58,703 bases of DNA from an uncultured Lachnospiraceae bacterium (GCA_946546945.1 CAMNOU010000016.1:1-58703); one strand, 5' to 3'; numbered from the stretch's first letter, positions 22,743 to 31,784 are shown. The notes: generated from the letters alone by a model not told the origin. Program-made: numbers and translations.

Positions 22743-23375
22743 TCATTCTTCTCCGCATCCAAGGATTTTACATGACAATTCCTTCTGCGGATGCCTCTCA
22801 TCCCGGTCATAGACAGCAATATGCGCAGGATCACTGCTCCGGTCTGAAAAAGATGGGTATAAAAATCCCCACTCCGGCAGACCTGGTTCGTATACCCCGG
22901 TCAGCGGACAGACGGCACAAATCAGGAACTCATAAATCTCCTCTGACTCCCCAAGCCACGCATCATCTGAACTCTTAGATGGAATATCATATCGATTATG
23001 AAAGACAAAGATGGCATACGCACGATCTGTTTGATATTCTGCAGCAATCCTGTCATACAAAACGTCCATGAGTGCATCGTTCTTTAACCCGCATGCATTT
23101 ATGGCCTGCAGCAGCTGAACCATCTTAACAGAATCCGGCGTTTTCCCCGGGTACTGGTGCTCCTTCAGGTTGACATTCGTCTCTGCAAACGGAATGGATT
23201 TTGCAATCTTTAAGTTCTTTTCCTTCTCAGCTGCTGACAGCTTCAGGAAGTGGATATTGAAAGTTCCTTCATCCTCTCCGTCCTTATCCCTGTAGGATCC
23301 CGCTACTCTGGTAAATGAATTCCGACTCACCGTCATCCTCCGTGTCAGTTCCAGCATATCTTCTCTTTTTAACAT
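22743..23375 (-). CDS. DUF4317-like protein, C-terminally truncated
   Basis: The 210-residue product starts MLKREDMLELTRRMTVSRNSFTRVAGSYRD and contains the block GTFNIHFLKLSAAEKEKNL. It ends shortly after EWGFLYPSFSDRSSDPAHIAVYDRD. All of these belong to the DUF4317 family of clostridia. Family members are normally about twice as long, so the C-terminal half is missing; the frame ends within ten residues of leaving the conserved region. The function of DUF4317 is unknown. It lies next to two other 3'-truncated genes in the same direction. It may be a non-functional remnant. Confidence 0.7.
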   Translation of the reverse strand: MLKREDMLELTRRMTVSRNSFTRVAGSYRDKDGEDEGTFNIHFLKLSAAEKEKNLKIAKSIPFAETNVNLKEHQYPGKTPDSVKMVQLLQAINACGLKNDALMDVLYDRIAAEYQTDRAYAIFVFHNRYDIPSKSSDDAWLGESEEIYEFLICAVCPLTGVYEPGLPEWGFLYPSFSDRSSDPAHIAVYDRDERHPQKELSCKILGCGEE

Positions 23376-23456
23376 ATTTTCAAACTTCTCCTTCTTCCGG
23401 GAATACCCACTGCATCAGGAATTATCAAGAACTGCTTCTGATCCCGGGAAAGAAGT

Positions 23457-24779
23457 TCAGGTCTTGTTCCCTGCACGATTGTGTGCTTCCTCAATCAACT
23501 CAGCTACTTGGTCTGCATCACAGTCCCAGGTCGCACGGAGCAGTTTTTGCGATATCTCAAATGACCGGAAGGTGTCAATCCATTCATCCGATTTTGTGGA
23601 TGTCTTGAATTCGTCCAAAATCTCACGGTTCGGTATAAAGACTTCTCCCCGCTCGTCATCATAGCCCAGATAGCCCAGATGAATCAACAGTGAAAGCACA
23701 TCATCCCTACTGTGGAATGTCGTCATATCGTTCTGATACCCTGATATATCAATCTGCAGCCGGCCGCCATCCATGAGCAGCGCGACTGCTTCCTTCAGGC
23801 CATCGAAATCTTTACGAATGTATTCGGCCAGTGCTTCATAGGTCTCGGTCTTATTCCAGTAATTACGAATGAAACCGGTCGACATGGCCTCGACAACAGA
23901 TAATGGACTGTATAACGAGATCTTGTGTCCGCCATACTCTCCCTGACGATAAGATTCCCTTGCTTCCAAAGGGATACGATCACTGACCATATATCCGTCA
24001 TACCATCGGGAAATATCTTCGTATTTCATATGGTATTGATCACAGAGTTCATGTACTTCCTCTTCCGTAAATCCTGTATACCTCGCCAGCTGCATCGGAG
24101 TGGTCATGGAGTACTCTGTGAACATGTTGAGTGCTGAGTGCTCACCGTACTTTTTGATTGGCAGAATCCCGGTCATATATGCCAGAGCAATATATTCCCT
24201 GTCTTTCAACCAATCCCTGAGGAAGTCAAGATACCTCGTCTGGCCTTCCTTATCTTCTTTACGCACACGGAAGACAACATCCCATTCATCGATAGTGATG
24301 ACAAACGGTGTACCGGATCTTCGGTAAAACTTATCTAAACTATAAAAAAAATCTGTTTCATCGTACTTGACAGCCGGATATGCTTCTTCCAGATCATCCA
24401 ACAAGCGTTTTACAAGTCGATGCAGTGACTCCTGTACGGGCAGATCCTTTTTGATAAAATCCGTCATAACGATCCGAATCACGTCAAACTTGCCCATGTA
24501 AGCATCCCACTCCATGCTCTGCCGGACATCCGGAGTGACTGATGCAACTTTTCTTTCAGAGAATAAAGCACGACTGTCCGCCTCTCGGTCATAATATGCG
24601 CAAAGCATATCTGCTGCCATGGTCTTCCCAAATCTGCGGGGACGGGAAACGCTGATATATCTCTGGTTTGTATTTACGACGGTATTCAGATACCGAATCA
24701 TCTCTGTCTTGTCAACATATATTTCGGAATTCACTGCCATTTGGAATCTTTGATTGCCCGGATTCAAATAGATACCCAT
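23457..24779 (-). CDS. AAA-ATPase-like protein lacking its PD-(D/E)XK nuclease domain
   Basis: The 440-residue protein starts with a dense ATPase motif (YVDKTEMIRYLNTVVNTNQ, SRPRRFGKTMAADML; the RRFGKT loop is the modified Walker A near residue 48). Walker B is in PFVITIDEWDVVFR near residue 150. This is the AAA-ATPase-like (PF09820-type) family common in gut anaerobes and usually followed by a C-terminal PDDEXK_9 nuclease of about 100 residues. Here the frame stops right at AEEAHNRAGNKT-like residues where that nuclease begins, so the catalytic tail is lost. The family's role is unproven; defence or DNA processing is often suggested. Possibly a pseudogene. Confidence 0.75.
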   Translation of the reverse strand: MGIYLNPGNQRFQMAVNSEIYVDKTEMIRYLNTVVNTNQRYISVSRPRRFGKTMAADMLCAYYDREADSRALFSERKVASVTPDVRQSMEWDAYMGKFDVIRIVMTDFIKKDLPVQESLHRLVKRLLDDLEEAYPAVKYDETDFFYSLDKFYRRSGTPFVITIDEWDVVFRVRKEDKEGQTRYLDFLRDWLKDREYIALAYMTGILPIKKYGEHSALNMFTEYSMTTPMQLARYTGFTEEEVHELCDQYHMKYEDISRWYDGYMVSDRIPLEARESYRQGEYGGHKISLYSPLSVVEAMSTGFIRNYWNKTETYEALAEYIRKDFDGLKEAVALLMDGGRLQIDISGYQNDMTTFHSRDDVLSLLIHLGYLGYDDERGEVFIPNREILDEFKTSTKSDEWIDTFRSFEISQKLLRATWDCDADQVAELIEEAHNRAGNKT

Positions 24780-24864
24780 GCCGCACTCCTCTCCACTCGC
24801 AAATCGCGTTAGTCAGATATAGTATAACACGATTCTATCTTTTCAGGTAGGTGAATATTTTTTA

Positions 24865-25464
24865 TCACAGATGAACGGCAAAGAAGTGCTTCAACATGTC
24901 AAACGTCACATATTCCTGTCCGGCCAGAGGGTGACTGCTGCTCACTACTGCATAGTAATCCTCCTCAAATACGGTCCGCCGAACGAACTGCTCCGAAAAA
25001 TAAGTTCCCCAGTCAGACACAAATGCGATATCCAGTTCACCGTTTTTTAACTGCTTCTCCAGACGGTTTTCTTCTCCGTCTATCAACCGAACAACGACAT
25101 CCGGATTCGTTTCACGGAATTTGTGAATGATGGCAGGCATGATATCTGCATACGCATATGGGAGAAAACCGATCCGTATCATGCCATGCTGACCTCTTGC
25201 GACCAACTGTGTCTCCTTTACCAGATCATCCCATTCATTCAACAAGTCTATTGTTCTGTCCAGAAACAGCTCGCCTGCTCTGGTCAGTTCCACCTTCCTT
25301 GTGTTCCGGTAAAACAGCTCGGCTCCGAGATTCTTCTCTAATGTCTTTACAATTTTGCTTAAAGAAGGCTGTGTCATATGCAGCTGCTCCGCAGCCTCCG
25401 TATAGTTCAGATGTTTGGCCACAACGCTGATGCAATATAAATGGTATAGATTCTCATCAATCAT
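24865..25464 (-). CDS. LysR-type regulator, C-terminally truncated
   Basis: The 199-residue frame has a normal LysR winged helix (YTEAAEQLHMTQPSLSKIVKTLEKNLGAELFYR, about residues 22-54) and the first lobe of the effector domain (ARGQHGMIRIGFLPYAYADIMP ... ELDIAFVSDWGTYF). It stops at about residue 199, whereas LysR proteins have about 290, so the second half of the effector-binding fold is absent. It could still bind DNA, but effector control should be lost. It is adjacent to, and in the same direction as, the MATE gene at 25513, with only 48 bp between them. Confidence 0.8.
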   Translation of the reverse strand: MIDENLYHLYCISVVAKHLNYTEAAEQLHMTQPSLSKIVKTLEKNLGAELFYRNTRKVELTRAGELFLDRTIDLLNEWDDLVKETQLVARGQHGMIRIGFLPYAYADIMPAIIHKFRETNPDVVVRLIDGEENRLEKQLKNGELDIAFVSDWGTYFSEQFVRRTVFEEDYYAVVSSSHPLAGQEYVTFDMLKHFFAVHL

Positions 25465-25512
25465 TGATATCCCCCCAAAAGACTCCTTTTCCCGGAGAAA
25501 GTGTATCGCGTA

Positions 25513-26865
25513 TCATCCAGACATTTCAACTCTTGAATTCCTCCAGCGTCCGCTGAGTATGAAAAAGAAACAGATCAGCAGCGATGATACGGGTGCAAAC
25601 GGATAGGCCCAGGCAACTCCCAGAAATCCCATCCCAAGTCCGGTACTGAACAGCTTTGCCAGGCCAAAACGAATGCCGAAAGAACTGATGATTGCACAAA
25701 GCATCGTCACATTTGTATATCCGGCTCCGGTCAGAAGCCCCATCAGACAGAACATCACCGCTTCGATCAGAAAACTGACCGCAATAATTCTAAGATAAGG
25801 GCCTCCAACCATGAGCACCTCCATTTCATCTGTAAACAATCCCAGCATCCTTTCCGGCCTCAGCACGCATATACAAAAAAACACCAGCGGAAGCGGCAAG
25901 GCATAGAGAATCCCCCATCGCATACCTTGCATTACTCTGTCATAGTTTCCGGCAGCCAGATTTTGTCCGGTCATCGTTATTACAGCTCCCATGACAGCCT
26001 GTGCCGACAGCACAGCAAACGAAGAGAGTTTTGCTGAAGAACCTGCTGCCGCCGATGCATATACCCCATAGGTATTTACCATTCCGATAATAAACAGATA
26101 GGAAAGATTTGTCAATGTAAACTGAACGGATTGCGGCAGCCCGATTTTTAAGAGCGTTTTCAAATATCCTGCTGAAATATGCATAAGCTTTTTTCGATCA
26201 TCCAGATATGCTGTATTCCTTTGAACCGCATATATAATCAGCACCATATTCAGCGCCTGCGCAATCACCGTCGCAATTGCCGCACCGGCCGTTCCCATCG
26301 AACATGCACCGACAAAGATCAGATCCAGTACAATATTCACGCATGTCGTTATAAAGATTATAATCATCGGCACTTTTGAATTGCCCAGCCCGCGCAGAAC
26401 AGCCATTAAAAAATTGTAAAGATAGACACATATTGTCCCCATGATACAAATTCTCAGATAGATCACAGTACTATGCCATGCCTCTGCAGGGGTATCCAGC
26501 ACCCGAAGTATCGGATTCGTAAACAACATCACAAGCGCTGTAAGAACCAGGGCAAGCATCACAAATGTGATCAGCATTGTTCCCATCAGATTTGATATCT
26601 CTTCACTTCTCTTTTGTCCGGCCAGGTGTGCCACCATGACAGCTCCTGCATTTGAGATTCCAATCACAATACACAGAACCACCACAGTCACCTGGCCGCC
26701 GTTGCCTACTGCGGCTAATCCGGAGGCTCCCGCATATTTCCCGATAATAATCATATCGATGATATTATACAGTGCCTGCATCAGATTTGTTATGATTAAC
26801 GGAACGGAAAAGACAAGCATCTTCTTGCCTAGCTTTCCAGTGGTCAAATCTTTATTTCCCTTCAC
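25513..26865 (-). CDS. MATE-family efflux transporter
   Basis: This 450-residue protein has about 12 transmembrane segments in two related halves. The family start LGKKMLVFSVPLIITNLMQALYNIIDMIIIG and the repeat-like QSVQFTLTNLSYLFIIGMVNTYG in the second half are diagnostic of MATE exporters, which expel cationic drugs and metabolites using a Na+ or H+ gradient. The length is normal. The gene has its own start behind AAGGGG and is followed by the truncated LysR gene, which may once have been its regulator. Confidence 0.9.
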   Translation of the reverse strand: MKGNKDLTTGKLGKKMLVFSVPLIITNLMQALYNIIDMIIIGKYAGASGLAAVGNGGQVTVVVLCIVIGISNAGAVMVAHLAGQKRSEEISNLMGTMLITFVMLALVLTALVMLFTNPILRVLDTPAEAWHSTVIYLRICIMGTICVYLYNFLMAVLRGLGNSKVPMIIIFITTCVNIVLDLIFVGACSMGTAGAAIATVIAQALNMVLIIYAVQRNTAYLDDRKKLMHISAGYLKTLLKIGLPQSVQFTLTNLSYLFIIGMVNTYGVYASAAAGSSAKLSSFAVLSAQAVMGAVITMTGQNLAAGNYDRVMQGMRWGILYALPLPLVFFCICVLRPERMLGLFTDEMEVLMVGGPYLRIIAVSFLIEAVMFCLMGLLTGAGYTNVTMLCAIISSFGIRFGLAKLFSTGLGMGFLGVAWAYPFAPVSSLLICFFFILSGRWRNSRVEMSG

Positions 26866-26975
26866 CTTATCGCCCCTTCCTTTTTTCGCCTGCTCTCTAG
26901 TATAGCAGTGATTTTTTCTTTTAGAAATGCCATACCATTATAGAAAAATCTTCATTTATAACGTGAAGGAATAGA

Positions 26976-27914
26976 TTATGCTTGCAGAACAAGATACGCA
27001 AAATACCCTGTGTAACCAACCAGCATGAGAATACCGCTTTTCAGATCCAGCCTTTTGAATCTAAGAGCATACAACCAGAAAATCAACACAGCAGCTATAG
27101 CCGCTATTCCATCAATCAAAAAACTTTGAGGATACAGGATTGGAACAATGATTGATGATATTCCAAGTACAAACAGGATATTGAAGATATTGCTGCCGAC
27201 AATATTTCCTATAGCCATATCTGCATTTCCCTTACGTGCAGCCGTAAGAGACGTCACCAGTTCTGGCAGCGATGTACCGAGAGCCACAATAGTAAGACCG
27301 ATAAATTTCTCCGACATACCAATTATTTTGGCTATTTCTGTTGCCGCATCTACAGCTACATTACTGCCCAGAACAACCAGCCCGCCTCCGAGTATAATGA
27401 GCAGGATATCCTTTAGAACAGATTTCCACGTTATATTTTTTTCCTCTTCACACTTTCGGTCTGACTTTGCTGTTTGAAGAAGATAGACCATATATCCGAA
27501 AAAAATTACGCAGAACAGAATACCCTCCACTCTGTTGATTACATTTCCCGTCATCCCCATAATGAGTAAAATGACCGTTGTCACCCCCATAAATGGAATA
27601 TTCTTTATCCGGAAAGCATCCTCCACCTTGATTGGGATAAGAAGGGAAGTCAGGCCAAGTATGATAAGAATGTTCAGTATGTTGCTTCCGATGATGTTGC
27701 CGACAGCAATGTCAGCTGTGTTTTTGATGGAGGCGGTTATACTGACCGCCGCCTCCGGCATACTCGTCCCCATAGCTACGATTGTGAGTCCGATGATCAT
27801 CTGGGATACTCCCAGAGTCGATGCAAAGTGTGAACAGCCGTCTACAAACCAGTCGGCACCTTTGATCAGCATCACAAATCCAACCACAAGCAGGAATGCT
27901 TCCAGAAAAATCAT
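26976..27914 (-). CDS. CaCA-family Na+/Ca2+ antiporter (YrbG-like)
   Basis: The 312-residue membrane protein contains the two inverted alpha-repeats of the Ca2+:cation antiporter superfamily. The first is GLTIVAMGTSMPEAAVS with VGNIIGSNILN; the second is GLTIVALGTSLPELVTS with IGNIVGSNIFN. The acidic residues in both PE motifs coordinate the cation. About ten hydrophobic segments are visible. It probably exports Ca2+ in exchange for Na+ or H+. Its ATG overlaps the TGA of a 57-residue membrane ORF upstream, so the two are translationally coupled. Confidence 0.92.
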   Translation of the reverse strand: MIFLEAFLLVVGFVMLIKGADWFVDGCSHFASTLGVSQMIIGLTIVAMGTSMPEAAVSITASIKNTADIAVGNIIGSNILNILIILGLTSLLIPIKVEDAFRIKNIPFMGVTTVILLIMGMTGNVINRVEGILFCVIFFGYMVYLLQTAKSDRKCEEEKNITWKSVLKDILLIILGGGLVVLGSNVAVDAATEIAKIIGMSEKFIGLTIVALGTSLPELVTSLTAARKGNADMAIGNIVGSNIFNILFVLGISSIIVPILYPQSFLIDGIAAIAAVLIFWLYALRFKRLDLKSGILMLVGYTGYFAYLVLQA

Positions 27915-28084
27915 TTTTCATCGACCTCCTCTGTGCCTGAATCTTCTTTCGCGGATGAATCGGCCTGCTTGTCTTCCTCATCTTCCGGACTTGGACCATT
28001 CTCGATTCTCCATGCCCAGATTGCAGCAACTATACAAAAAGCCGTCATAACACCGGCAAAAATATTTCCTCCAATTCCATTCAT
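27911..28084 (-). CDS. Small membrane protein coupled to the Na+/Ca2+ antiporter
   Basis: ATG 28084, eight bases behind GGAGG, opens a 57-residue frame. It has one hydrophobic segment (IFAGVMTAFCIVAAIWAW, about residues 8-25) followed by a strongly acidic tail (SPEDEEDKQADSSAKEDSG...VDEK). The TGA overlaps the antiporter start as ATGA, which strongly suggests a true, coupled gene. I do not know the family. The acidic tail could act as a Ca2+-binding or regulatory partner of the exchanger, which is inference from position and charge only. Confidence 0.65.
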   Translation of the reverse strand: MNGIGGNIFAGVMTAFCIVAAIWAWRIENGPSPEDEEDKQADSSAKEDSGTEEVDEK

Positions 28085-28162
28085 TGAAATTCACCTCCAA
28101 AAGTATATTTTTTTGCACGCAGAATAAACCTGGTCATCCCAGGTCAGAATATACTTTCAGAG

Positions 28163-28573
28163 TTACTTTTTCCCATCCTTTTCGTGAATATAACAAAGAA
28201 TAACAGAAGAAAGCCCCGTTTCACACCGTGGAAGGGAGCCACATTTGATGCGTCTAAAAGGGATTTCAAAAAGAAAGAACACTGACGCGAGAGCTGATAA
28301 AACACTACCAAATGAAACTCTGGTTCTGACATTTTTAGTCAATAGGCGGTTGCAGAAAAGGGTATTGAGAGCATGTATGCCAATCAGTTCAGGAGTGCAG
28401 TACTCAACTGTTGCTGTGTCTGATATTGAAAAATAGGATTGTGTATGCCCGAAATCTGATTCAACACCCGATCTGATAGACAGATTATCACTTTCCAGGA
28501 TCGTAAGATTAATCCCGCAAAAAACCACTGTAAAAATCAGCAAAAAGGCAAGGACTTTTGACCTGAATTTCAT
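28163..28573 (-). CDS. Hypothetical membrane-anchored protein
   Basis: The 136-residue protein from ATG 28573 (AAGGAGG 8 bases upstream) starts MKFRSKVLAFLLIFTVVFCGINL, a signal-anchor-like segment. A second hydrophobic stretch, VLSALASVFFLFEIPF, lies near residue 90. Between them is a polar region with the motif ELIGIHALNTLFCNRLL. I do not recognise the family. Copy 2 of the 178-bp repeat lies just upstream, so the gene may be expressed through it. Confidence 0.55.
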   Translation of the reverse strand: MKFRSKVLAFLLIFTVVFCGINLTILESDNLSIRSGVESDFGHTQSYFSISDTATVEYCTPELIGIHALNTLFCNRLLTKNVRTRVSFGSVLSALASVFFLFEIPFRRIKCGSLPRCETGLSSVILCYIHEKDGKK

Positions 28574-28928
28574 GATCCCCGCCTCCTTTTTGATTACTGC
28601 ATTATAAATCATTCTACCCTCTTTTTTACAGAAAATCAATATTTATTGCTATTTTCATTCAAGTCTCGCTTGCGAGACTTGGCGCGGAATTCGGGTCAGC
28701 GTCAGCTGACATCTTCCAAACCGAATTCCTGCGCATCCTCGCGGAGCGTTTATCTCAGTGGGAGATTGGCCCCCCACTGAGACGAGCTTGTCATTGCCCG
28801 CCACTTAAGAAGTGGGGGTCTCTCACACTGAGATGAATCCCAGCTCTGCTGATAATTCTTCCTGTATTGGACAACGAAAAACCGGAGACCCGCATAATTG
28901 CTGGATCTCCGGCGCCCCTGCCAAGGAG
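28574..28928. other. Intergenic region holding repeat copy 2
   Basis: Apart from the repeat at 28658-28835 and the AAGGAGG site of the downstream gene, I see no gene here. About 90 bases lie between the repeat and the tRNA, which is read leftward, so the repeat may be in the trailer of the tRNA transcript. Confidence 0.5.
28658..28835 (-). repeat. 178-bp structured repeat, copy 2 (inverted relative to copy 1)
   Basis: This copy is the reverse complement of 12447-12623 and differs at three positions plus one extra G in the G-run. All hairpins are preserved, including compensating structure in CAAGTCTCGC-TT-GCGAGACTTG, where the change falls in the loop. The near identity of two copies 16 kb apart suggests recent spread or gene conversion. 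It sits 94 bp from tRNA-Pro. Confidence 0.9.
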
Positions 28929-29002
28929 TCGATGCGACAGGATTTGAACCTGCGACCTCTGCGTCCCGAACGCAGCGCTCTACCAAGCTGAGCCACGCAT
29001 CG
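28929..29002 (-). tRNA. tRNA-Pro (anticodon CGG)
   Basis: The cloverleaf is complete: acceptor CGATGCG/CGCATCG, D-arm GCTC...GAGC, anticodon stem CTGCG/CGCAG with loop TTCGGGA (anticodon CGG), T-arm GCAGG/CCTGT with loop TTCAAAT, and discriminator A. CCA is not encoded. It reads CCG proline codons. Confidence 0.95.
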
Positions 29003-29108
29003 ATGTTTATTCAAGTGCGATCTCTCGAAAGCACTTGAATATCATACTGTTTTTTTTCGCAAATGTCAACTGTTTTTTAAAAGATTTTTGATATTTTTTG
29101 ATGTTTCG

Positions 29109-29555
29109 TTAATCTTTGTTTATACAGCCGTTTTCCCGGCTCTGCAAGTGCTCATCAATCAGTTGTTTTAAGGTGACACTGTTCACATAATCTGAGATGA
29201 CCTTGTACATGCCCTCCCAGAATCCAACGGTAGGACAGATCTTGTATCTCTCACACTCGTTGACTTCTGTCTCAAGGCAGGCAATTGGCGCAAAACTTCC
29301 CTCAATCGCCTGCAGGATTTCTCCCGCGGTATAACGCGCCGGATCACGGCTCAGACGATAGCCGCCCTGTGCACCGCGCACGCTTCGGACTAATCCTGCT
29401 CTGTGAAGCGGGGTTACAATCTGCTCCAGATATTTGATCGATATGTTCTGTCTCTCAGAAATATCTTTCAGGGAGATGTATTTTCCATCAGCTCCGTTCA
29501 CTCCTAAATCAACCATCAAACGCAGCGCATATCTCCCTTTTGTCGAAACCTTCAT
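29109..29555 (-). CDS. Rrf2-family regulator (IscR/CymR-like)
   Basis: The 148-residue protein has the Rrf2 winged helix (STKGRYALRLMVDLG, ISERQNISIKYLEQIVTPL, VRGAQGGYRLSRDP). Three cysteines near residues 94-108 (CLETEVNECERYKIC) match the ligand region of Fe-S-binding members such as IscR. It may therefore sense Fe-S status or cysteine. No iscS, suf or cysteine gene is adjacent: tRNA-Pro lies downstream and the beta-galactosidase gene ends just upstream. Length and start (AGGAGG before ATG 29555) are normal. Confidence 0.88.
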   Translation of the reverse strand: MKVSTKGRYALRLMVDLGVNGADGKYISLKDISERQNISIKYLEQIVTPLHRAGLVRSVRGAQGGYRLSRDPARYTAGEILQAIEGSFAPIACLETEVNECERYKICPTVGFWEGMYKVISDYVNSVTLKQLIDEHLQSRENGCINKD

Positions 29556-29641
29556 GAGAAGCCTCCTCGTATCCCTAAATTCCTACGTGTTATGTAGTAT
29601 TTGTATTGTATAACTTTTTTTTGATTTCCGCAAGGGGGAAG

Positions 29642-29663
29642 TTCAAGTCTCGCTTGTGAGATT
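29642..29663 (+). repeat. End fragment of the 178-bp repeat
   Basis: TTCAAGTCTCGCTTG followed by TGAGATT matches the first 22 bases of repeat copy 2 with two mismatches. It lies seven bases beyond the stop codon of the GH42 gene. Confidence 0.55.
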
Positions 29664-29669
29664 CTGCAG

Positions 29670-31712
29670 TCAGGCCTGCTCTTCTTCCAGAATCCGAACA
29701 CCCCATGGCGCTGCAATCAATTCTGTTTCCGGCTCAATCTTCTGATCTGTTTCCGGCTCAGCAGAACCTTCCCATACAAGGTCGACTGCTCTGCGTCCGT
29801 GATAAATAACCTTCTTCTCTTCGGGCGAGTAGTTGAGGTAATACCACACGGTTCTTCCGTAGTCGTTGACTCCTCTGTGAATGGTGACACCGGCTGTTTC
29901 TTCAGACAGGTCTATGCCGGCACCGTTCATGATGGTCCGCAGGACTGCTTTTAATGTTTCTTCATCGGTCAGGGTTGCCAGATATGTGGCGGTTCCTTTT
30001 CCGAAGTGATTTCTGGTGATGGCGGCATAGGAATTCCAGTTATAGTGATCATAATGAGCCAGCACTTCGGCTCCTTCGGGAATAACAAGTTCCATGAAAG
30101 CTTCTGCTTTATGTTCTCCCTCCGGGATGATATCTCCTTTCAGTGCCACAATGTCTCTGGGCAAAGTAAACTCATGATAGCAGATGCCGAGGCATTCTCT
30201 TAAGATTCGCGGCTGCACTTCTGTGCTGACTTTGTTGTTTTCATTGGCAAAGCCGGTTTTGAATGTGACAACGATATGTCCGCCGTTCTCCACAAAACGG
30301 GTGAGTCTGTGCAGGACTTCATCCGACACGGCATACAGGGCCGGTACGAGGATGACTTTATAATCATCGAAGTTTTCGGAGTCCGGCCAGAGGAAATCAC
30401 ACTCCAGATTCATGTCGAAAACGGCGTCGAAGATGCGGCGCATGATATCATTGTATCCCATGTCCATCTTGCTCAGAAGGGAGTCCAGCGGGAACCACTT
30501 CAGAGCCGTCAGTGCTTCGTTGCTGACCAGCATGGCCACATCATTTTTCTTCTTCAGATTGACAAGATGATCTCCAAACCTGGCAAGTTCCTCTCCAATC
30601 ACGCAGGCTTCCTTATAGGTCTCGTTTTCCGCAAAGTCATGGCTCAGAAGACCTTTCCAGTAGGTCTCATAGGAATTGTGAATGGAGTGCCAGTGCCAGT
30701 ACATGACGCTGTTTGAACCGCAGGACAGATGACTGTAAGCCTGCAGACGCAGCTGTCCTTTGTAGGGCACCCAGGTCACATAGCCCTGTGCTTCGGTCTC
30801 AAGCACCAGATAATTTGCACCGTTTTTCAGAGAACGCGCAATGGCTCCTCCGAGTGCGATTTCCTTTCCCGTGAGCAAATCCTGCGTGGGATGATAAATA
30901 TCGATACCGGCCGTGGTCAATGCCTTTGCCGCGTGAAAATGATCGACATCCGGCTGTACTCCAAAAGAGTGATCCTTCCAGTCAAGATCAAAATTGTGCG
31001 TGATGAACTGATCTTCCCTCCGGTATTCATTGACGATGTCCGCCTGCCACATAAGGAATTCGTCCACCAGGGTGCGCTGGAATTTTTCAAATTCAGCACC
31101 CAGACTTCCGTTGATGGTTCCGCGCACATCCACGAAATCCTCCCAGGAATTCAGGCGGTTGCTCCAGTAGTCCAGTCCAAACTCCCGATTCATCGCATCC
31201 AGATCATCATGAAACTTTTCTCTCAGATACTTTACAAAACGCAGCTGTACATTCGGTCCCGCTGTCCCGTAATGCTTCGTCTCATTGTCAAGCTGAAATC
31301 CAATGACACATTTTCTATGCGCAGACACATTCATCAATTTACGGATGACCCGCTCCGCATAAAACCGGTAAGCCGAGCTTGTGATATCCATCAGCTGCCG
31401 GTGCCCGTAACGGTTCTGCCCTTCGTTTGTTACCGCCATCACCTCCGGATGAAGCTTTGCCATCCAGGTGGGAATGGCATACGTAGGCGTTCCGATAATC
31501 ACACAGATCCCGGCTTTCTCCATCGCATCCAGCACCCTCTCTACATGGGAAAAATCAAACACGCCGGGCTGCGGCTCGCAGGTACTCCATGTAGACTCGG
31601 CGATCCGGACTGTGTTGATCCCGGCCTTTTTCATCATCCGGATATCTTCATCCAGACGGTCATAAGGCATATATTCATCATAATAGGCTACTCCAAAAAG
31701 CAAATGGTTCAT
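29670..31712 (-). CDS. GH42 beta-galactosidase
   Basis: This 680-residue enzyme hydrolyses terminal beta-galactosides, probably from oligosaccharides inside the cell, as no signal peptide is present. The (beta/alpha)8 barrel starts at once (FGVAYYDEYMPYDRLDEDIRMMKKAG). The acid/base is E144 in GFQLDNE, and the nucleophile is most likely E305 in YLVLETEAQG. The trimerisation/Rossmann-like domain (from about residue 390, DVAMLVSNEAL) and a C-terminal beta domain follow, all of normal length. It stands alone: no sugar transporter or regulator is adjacent. Pieces of the 178-bp repeat flank it at 29642 and 31785, hinting that it arrived or was rearranged with those repeats. Confidence 0.92.
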   Translation of the reverse strand: MNHLLFGVAYYDEYMPYDRLDEDIRMMKKAGINTVRIAESTWSTCEPQPGVFDFSHVERVLDAMEKAGICVIIGTPTYAIPTWMAKLHPEVMAVTNEGQNRYGHRQLMDITSSAYRFYAERVIRKLMNVSAHRKCVIGFQLDNETKHYGTAGPNVQLRFVKYLREKFHDDLDAMNREFGLDYWSNRLNSWEDFVDVRGTINGSLGAEFEKFQRTLVDEFLMWQADIVNEYRREDQFITHNFDLDWKDHSFGVQPDVDHFHAAKALTTAGIDIYHPTQDLLTGKEIALGGAIARSLKNGANYLVLETEAQGYVTWVPYKGQLRLQAYSHLSCGSNSVMYWHWHSIHNSYETYWKGLLSHDFAENETYKEACVIGEELARFGDHLVNLKKKNDVAMLVSNEALTALKWFPLDSLLSKMDMGYNDIMRRIFDAVFDMNLECDFLWPDSENFDDYKVILVPALYAVSDEVLHRLTRFVENGGHIVVTFKTGFANENNKVSTEVQPRILRECLGICYHEFTLPRDIVALKGDIIPEGEHKAEAFMELVIPEGAEVLAHYDHYNWNSYAAITRNHFGKGTATYLATLTDEETLKAVLRTIMNGAGIDLSEETAGVTIHRGVNDYGRTVWYYLNYSPEEKKVIYHGRRAVDLVWEGSAEPETDQKIEPETELIAAPWGVRILEEEQA

Positions 31713-31751
31713 GTTTTTCTCCTGTTATCCCTTTTATTCAGACGCACCATA

Positions 31752-31784
31752 AAGCAGCACCGGACTGACTGCCCGGCGCTGCTT
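31752..31784 (-). terminator. Hairpin after the fusion flavoprotein gene
   Basis: AAGCAGC-A-CCGG and CCGG-C-GCTGCTT form a strong stem-loop downstream of the operon stop at 31825. The T-run on the minus strand is short (CTTTATGG), so termination may be partial. Confidence 0.55.

Noticed and set aside
28750..29014. Two leftward ORFs of 60-80 residues across the tRNA
   Set aside because: They are translations of the tRNA-Pro gene and of the repeat; the cloverleaf explains the sequence.
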